Of a stretch of 64,000 nucleotides of DNA, positions 60,401 to 64,000 are shown piece by piece. The stretch comes from Zongyangia gallinarum. Its GTDB lineage: Bacteria > Bacillota > Clostridia > Oscillospirales > Ruminococcaceae. Position numbers and translations under genes: made by a program. The notes under the pieces are model-generated. The model saw only the letters and a list, made by a program, of their open reading frames with translations, was not told the origin of the DNA and made no database searches. The DNA is taken from assembly GCA_904419315.1 (NCBI GenBank), contig CAJFQY010000007.1, forward strand, positions 1 to 64,000, written 5' to 3'. Numbering within the stretch: the stretch's first letter is position 1; the number at the start of each line of letters is the position of its first letter.

Positions 60401-61874
60401 CGAGGAGTTTACTGTTACCGCCAATGTGCTGCCCAACAGTGTAGAGAATAAGAACGTTACATGGAGCTGCGACGACGGCCTTGTTATCGTAGAGCGGACA
60501 GACACCGCTTTGACCCTACGGGCTCCTGCCACTGGTGAATATATCATTAAAGCAGTCACGAACGCCGGTGGGCTTGAAAAAGAAGTGACAGTTAATGTCA
60601 TTGAAAAGAACTTTAACACCAATCTTTCCGGCTGGTCTACCTCTGGTGGTTCTTGGCAGGTCGTTGAGGATGGATATCAAGGTGTTGGTTCTGGAGACTC
60701 CTTTGCTGTAGCAGAGCAGACAGTCAACGGCGACTTTGTCTTTGAAGGTGACGTCCAGCTCGTAGATGGACAGGCGCTGGGCCTTGTTTTCCGGGCGGCA
60801 GATACGGCGGCAAATTCCGCTGGCGGCTATGTCCTCAACTTTGACATGGTGGGCAAGAACTTCCGTATCTTCGAATTCCCCAGGGGCGGCGGCGCGGCCC
60901 GGGACGTGATGAACGTCGGTTTTGCGGCGGCTGGGGTCGAGGCAAAGCTGGGCCAGTGGCACCACTACAAAGTGGAGGCGGTTGGCGACGCCTACACCGT
61001 AACCTTTGACGATACTGTTATTGCCCAGGGCACGGTGGACTCTGGCACCATCCGAGAAGGACGAGTTGGTGTTATGGTGTTCAATGGTACTGCCAAATTT
61101 GACAATGTATATCTGAATACCGGTTCTCCGATTGTTTCGGTAGAAGAGGTCGAGGATATCGTTGTTCAGGTTGGTACTTCCATGGACGAAGTGCTTTATC
61201 GCCTGCCTGAAAAGCTTCTGGCAACCCAGGAAGACGGCGTACAGGTCAGTGTCGGTGTGGCATGGGATCTGAGCAATGTAAAACTGGATGAGGAAGGTAC
61301 TTATCAGGTGGAAGGTACCCTGGATGGAACGGATGTAAAGGCTTATGCCAACATCATCGTCAATGAGACCGGCGAAGTGACTCTGATTTCCCTGGATCCT
61401 GAGTCTCTGGCAGTTTCTGCTCAGGTAGGAACAAGCGCAGAGGATGTCTTTGCCAAACTGCAGAAGGATGTAGTGGCCAACTACTCCGATGGCAGCAAAG
61501 TGAATATGACTGTCACTGATTGGGATTACAGCCATGTGAAGTTTGATACAGCGGGAACCTATGCTGCTACTGGTTATCTCAGCGTTGATGGTGAAGTGAC
61601 AGGCATTACGATTCCTATTCAGGTAACTATCACCGCAGCTGGTGGTGGCGACGGAGATAATGATACCCCCAGCATCCCTGGTTCTGATGAAGACCAGACC
61701 GGCGGAAGTGATTGGGATTGGCCGTCTGGCAGTGGATCTGGTTCTTCTTCGAATAACGCTGATGATGACAAATACAACCCAATTACCGGCGATAACAGCG
61801 CTCTGCCTATCGCATTGGCAGTTTTGGCCGTATCTGCAGGTGCAGTTGTAGTCTTCAGACGTAAAAAGAAGTAA
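57454..61874 (+). CDS. Secreted, surface-anchored GH32 fructan hydrolase (copy 2), signal peptide out of frame
   Basis: Paralogue of the GH32 protein at 37 kb, about 1470 residues if whole, with the same order: LamG-like modules, cadherin-like part, GH32 (nucleophile YNWINDPNG near 58941; GFRDPQVW; acid/base SSECPGLYPL), Ig-like and LamG modules, GGSDWDWP linker, a sorting-type motif NPITGD, hydrophobic helix and RRKKK. The signal peptide (RAKRGFSLLFALVFALMSVVP...VSA) starts at TTG 57454 behind GGAGG, but is one frame off: the main frame is open from about 57604. One extra G in GGGG (57600-57603) would join them (LEEGVLTLNNTGQGNNY). As sequenced the long frame has no start of its own. Confidence 0.85.
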
Positions 61875-61932
61875 GAGGATTCTTGGATAAGGATATAGTC
61901 ACTTATCAATCCTAAAAGACTTCATAATAATT

Positions 61933-61979
61933 AAAAAGGAACAGAGAGAATCATCTTGATTCTCTCTGTTCCTTTTTTA
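61933..61979 (+). terminator. Terminator of the second GH32 gene
   Basis: Twenty-base near-perfect stem (AAAAAGGAACAGAGAG... with ...CTCTCTGTTCCTTTTTT), 58 bases after the stop. Confidence 0.88.
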
Positions 61980-62195
61980 CTGTTAACGCCAGCTTTAAGC
62001 TCGAATATCAGCCACTCCTATATATGGTATCGGAAATTTGATAAAAGGAGTGGAAATGTAGGATGAAATAGCCAGTTTTTATCCCTAAACACTGATTAAC
62101 CATAAAAGCGACTCATCCTTTATAAAAAAATCAAAAAAATCAAATTTGCCTCTTGCTTTTTATAAGATATTCATGTATAATATCATATGTCGCTT
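61980..62195. other. AT-rich region with the tRNA-Ala promoter
   Basis: No gene seen. TTGCTT (62153-62158), 17 bases, TATAAT (62176-62181) is the tRNA-Ala promoter, 15 bases before the tRNA. Confidence 0.6.
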
Positions 62196-62271
<76 letters not shown>

Positions 62272-62274
62272 AAA

Positions 62275-62325
62275 AAAGACCGAGAAATGGCGAGAATAAG
62301 CTGTTTGTCGGTCTTTCTTTTTTTG
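62275..62325 (+). terminator. Hairpin downstream of tRNA-Ala
   Basis: Stem AAAGACCG (62275-62282) with CGGTCTTT (62309-62316) then a T run. The 26-base loop contains GAGAAATGGC, six bases, AAGCT, like the loop after tRNA-Gln. Confidence 0.65.
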
Positions 62326-62385
62326 TGAAAAAAGAGTGGAAAATAGAGAAAAAGATTTCTATTACGTATCCTATTACGTATCAAC

Positions 62386-63522
62386 TTAGAGCCTGTCTGT
62401 GATCCGCCGCAGATCTTCATAATTGACGTGTTGATAATGCCGAAGCATCTCTTCGCTGGTGTGGCCCATTAATTCTAGCTTATCCCGGTCGGCGGCGTTT
62501 ACTCGCTTCATCAGAGTGGCGAAAGTATGACGGCAACAATAGGGGGTAAGCTTGTGATCCGCATCCCGATGAATGCCGATCTGCTTCAATGCGGGATAAA
62601 AACAATCCTCTCGAAATTCAGCGTCTTTGAATTGCTTCCCATCCGGCTTGCAAAAGATCGGGCCGCTTTCTTTTCCATCGGTTAAGCGGTCGACGATTGC
62701 CTGAATTTTTGGAGATACGGTTACAGAGCGGTTTGTACCTGCTTCTGTTTTTCCGCCTCCCACAAGGCAGCGTTCAGCCCTAATATAGTTGGAGGCGTCT
62801 AAAGAAAGAAACTCATGGGGGCGGAATCCTGTATAGATCATACAATAGATATAATCGGCATAAGGCACTTTATCCACAGCCTTTTCCACTAAGCGGATTT
62901 CAGCGTCAGTAAAAGCTTCCCGCACACCATCCGGCCCACCGCCGATTCGCATAAATTGTGCATAATTGATGTGCCCAGGAGCATACCCCCTAGGAATCGC
63001 ATATTTGTATAAAAGAGTCCCTAGCGCCTTCATGTTCTGCCTTGTGCGCTTCCCTTGGGGGCATTCATCTATACATTCCTGCAAATCATCAATTCCAATA
63101 TCGGCAAAGCGCAGGTACCAGATGGGCTCATAGTATTTGAACGCCGCCTTATAGCAGTTGATCGTACTTTTAGAAGCGGTGTGGGCGGGAAGCCACAGGT
63201 CATACAGGCTGCGGAAAGAGATACCGGCGTCAATTTTCTTGGGAACAGACCGAAGCTGAGGAAGATATTCCAACGCTTCCTTTTTTGTTTTAAATCCAGA
63301 CTTTGTACGCTCAATACGGCGGCGTTTTCCGTCATTATCTCTGATGTAATCAAGAGTAACCACAGCCCGCCAAGTCCTATTTGGAAGCAGGTAAACAGTG
63401 CCTTGTCCGTTTCCACGGCTTTTAGCCTTCTTTTGAGGTAATGATTTAGCCTGCTTCCATCCGCACTCAGGACAAAATTTGCAGCTGTCCGGTATGTCGG
63501 CGTTACACTTTTTGCATAACAT
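62386..63522 (-). CDS. Tyrosine recombinase/integrase with N-terminal zinc ribbon
   Basis: 378-residue site-specific integrase. N-terminal zinc ribbon (CKKCNADIP, CKFCPECG), an AP2-like arm-binding segment (RTWRAVVTLDYIRDNDGKRR), core-binding domain, and catalytic domain with Arg in IYTGFRPHEFLSL, CRHTFATLM (the usual His of HxxR is Tyr: PYCCRH), GHTSEEML and the Tyr nucleophile in RHYQHV. It reads toward tRNA-Ala and lies 115 bases from its 3' end, the normal layout for an element integrated at a tRNA. AGGAGG precedes ATG. Confidence 0.92.
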   Translation of the reverse strand: MLCKKCNADIPDSCKFCPECGWKQAKSLPQKKAKSRGNGQGTVYLLPNRTWRAVVTLDYIRDNDGKRRRIERTKSGFKTKKEALEYLPQLRSVPKKIDAGISFRSLYDLWLPAHTASKSTINCYKAAFKYYEPIWYLRFADIGIDDLQECIDECPQGKRTRQNMKALGTLLYKYAIPRGYAPGHINYAQFMRIGGGPDGVREAFTDAEIRLVEKAVDKVPYADYIYCMIYTGFRPHEFLSLDASNYIRAERCLVGGGKTEAGTNRSVTVSPKIQAIVDRLTDGKESGPIFCKPDGKQFKDAEFREDCFYPALKQIGIHRDADHKLTPYCCRHTFATLMKRVNAADRDKLELMGHTSEEMLRHYQHVNYEDLRRITDRL

Positions 63523-63545
63523 GAAAAAACCTCCTTTGAGCGCAC

Positions 63546-63575
63546 TTTACAAAGCCCACCCAAATGAGGTATAAT
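63546..63575 (+). promoter_or_regulatory. Promoter of a candidate small RNA
   Basis: TTTACA (63546-63551), 18 bases, TATAAT (63570-63575), on the strand opposite to the integrase. Confidence 0.55.
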
Positions 63576-63581
63576 ACAGGT

Positions 63582-63657
63582 GTTCAGGCTGTCTTATCCT
63601 CTTTGGGTAAGCCTCCTATGTCCCGTCTGGTGTTGGCGCACCGGGCGGGATTTTTTA
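63582..63657 (+). ncRNA. Candidate two-hairpin small RNA next to the integrase
   Basis: About 75-base transcript predicted from a promoter at 63546-63575 to a terminator. First hairpin: CTTATCC (63593-63599), loop of 5, GGGTAAG (63605-63611). Second: 12-bp stem (63621-63632 with 63639-63650, two G-T pairs), loop TTGGCG, then T6. No reading frame of note lies within it. Could be an antisense or element-borne regulator; it is not a family I can name. Confidence 0.45.
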
Positions 63658-64000
63658 TTGATGATTGATTGCGTTAATCTTTTTAAGATTGGCAAAGCCT
63701 ACAAACGACAGAATCATCTGCACAATGACAAAGAATGCATAGATGAACATGAAGACCATAGAAACAGCATAGAGGATGCCGCCTACCAAGGCAAAAGCTC
63801 TGTTATTGAGCGCCCAGCCAAGAATATTAAAGATAGCGGCGACACCAACACACACCATATGGGGCATCACCATGGCAGTGGCTAAGCCTGAACTAATAGC
63901 TTCAATAGACCCTGTGGTAGCGACATTAATCCCGGTAAAATATACAACGAGATAGATGGCGTAGGCAATGCCGAGAATGGCGGAAATCAGAAGACAAACG
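63655..64000 (-). CDS. Hypothetical membrane protein, 5' end outside window
   Basis: Open to the right edge, so partial; 114 residues seen. Several hydrophobic helices: CLLISAILGIAYAIYLVVYF, VCVGVAAIFNILGW, FALVGGILYAVSMVFMFIYAFFVIVQMILSFVGF, then a short polar end (ANLKKINAINHQ). An internal ATG at 63873 is not needed as a start because the frame continues to the edge. No family recognised; likely an accessory gene of the element carrying the integrase. Confidence 0.6.
   Translation of the reverse strand, partial: VCLLISAILGIAYAIYLVVYFTGINVATTGSIEAISSGLATAMVMPHMVCVGVAAIFNILGWALNNRAFALVGGILYAVSMVFMFIYAFFVIVQMILSFVGFANLKKINAINHQ

Overview
The window reads as chromosome from a spore-forming, fermentative, Gram-positive member of the Clostridia, probably an Oscillospirales-type gut organism. 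This placement is inference from gene content: spore genes (cotJABC, ylbJ, yqfC, yqfD), the order yqfC-yqfD-phoH-ybeY-dgkA-era-yqzL-recO, adhE fermentation, Feo iron uptake, large cell-wall fructan hydrolases, a clostridial-type ThiC, and strong Shine-Dalgarno sites with several TTG or GTG starts.

Layout. 1-2.9 kb: the 3' part of htpG, then cotJABC. 2.96-6.6 kb: a leftward copper operon (copA fused in frame to a copZ-like domain, csoR, a DUF6125 gene) behind a CsoR-type operator, plus a tiny membrane peptide. 6.7-13.7 kb: an Smr protein, a DUF3810 membrane protein, a dipeptidase-ribokinase pair, a Gfo/Idh/MocA oxidoreductase facing an amidohydrolase, and a UPF0303 protein. 13.7-17.7 kb: thiC-thiM-thiE-thiD behind a TPP riboswitch. 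17.7-24.3 kb: a GIY-YIG-like protein, a membrane-anchored GHL10/amidase fusion, xylulokinase, a four-cysteine small protein and ylbJ. 24.5-34.9 kb: the conserved sporulation/ribosome/repair run ending in mutS2 and glgB. 34.9-36.7 kb: thioredoxin, a PyrB with a zinc tail, and tRNA-Gln. 36.9-42.4 kb: a giant secreted GH32 enzyme and an alpha/beta hydrolase.

42.4-47.7 kb is an iron locus: a FeoB-associated Cys-rich peptide, feoB, two feoA genes, a DtxR-family regulator, and DUF2325, DUF3793 and flavodoxin genes. Six copies of one operator-like dyad (AGTTAG, six bases, CTAACT, or close variants) lie upstream of feoA/feoA, feoB, DUF2325 and DUF3793-flavodoxin. This ties two uncharacterised families to the iron regulon and is the best candidate for an under-described system here.

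47.9-57 kb: tRNA-Thr, an SGNH hydrolase/DUF4358/membrane trio, adhE with a Rex-like operator, a small membrane peptide, an AGCS symporter, a DUF6506 gene, a degenerate hydroxyacid dehydrogenase and a frameshifted DeoR regulator. 57.4-61.9 kb: a second GH32 giant whose signal peptide is out of frame. 62.2-64 kb: tRNA-Ala followed by a tyrosine integrase, a candidate two-hairpin small RNA and a membrane gene cut by the window edge; this looks like one end of an integrated element that continues to the right. No CRISPR array, rRNA or insertion sequence was seen.
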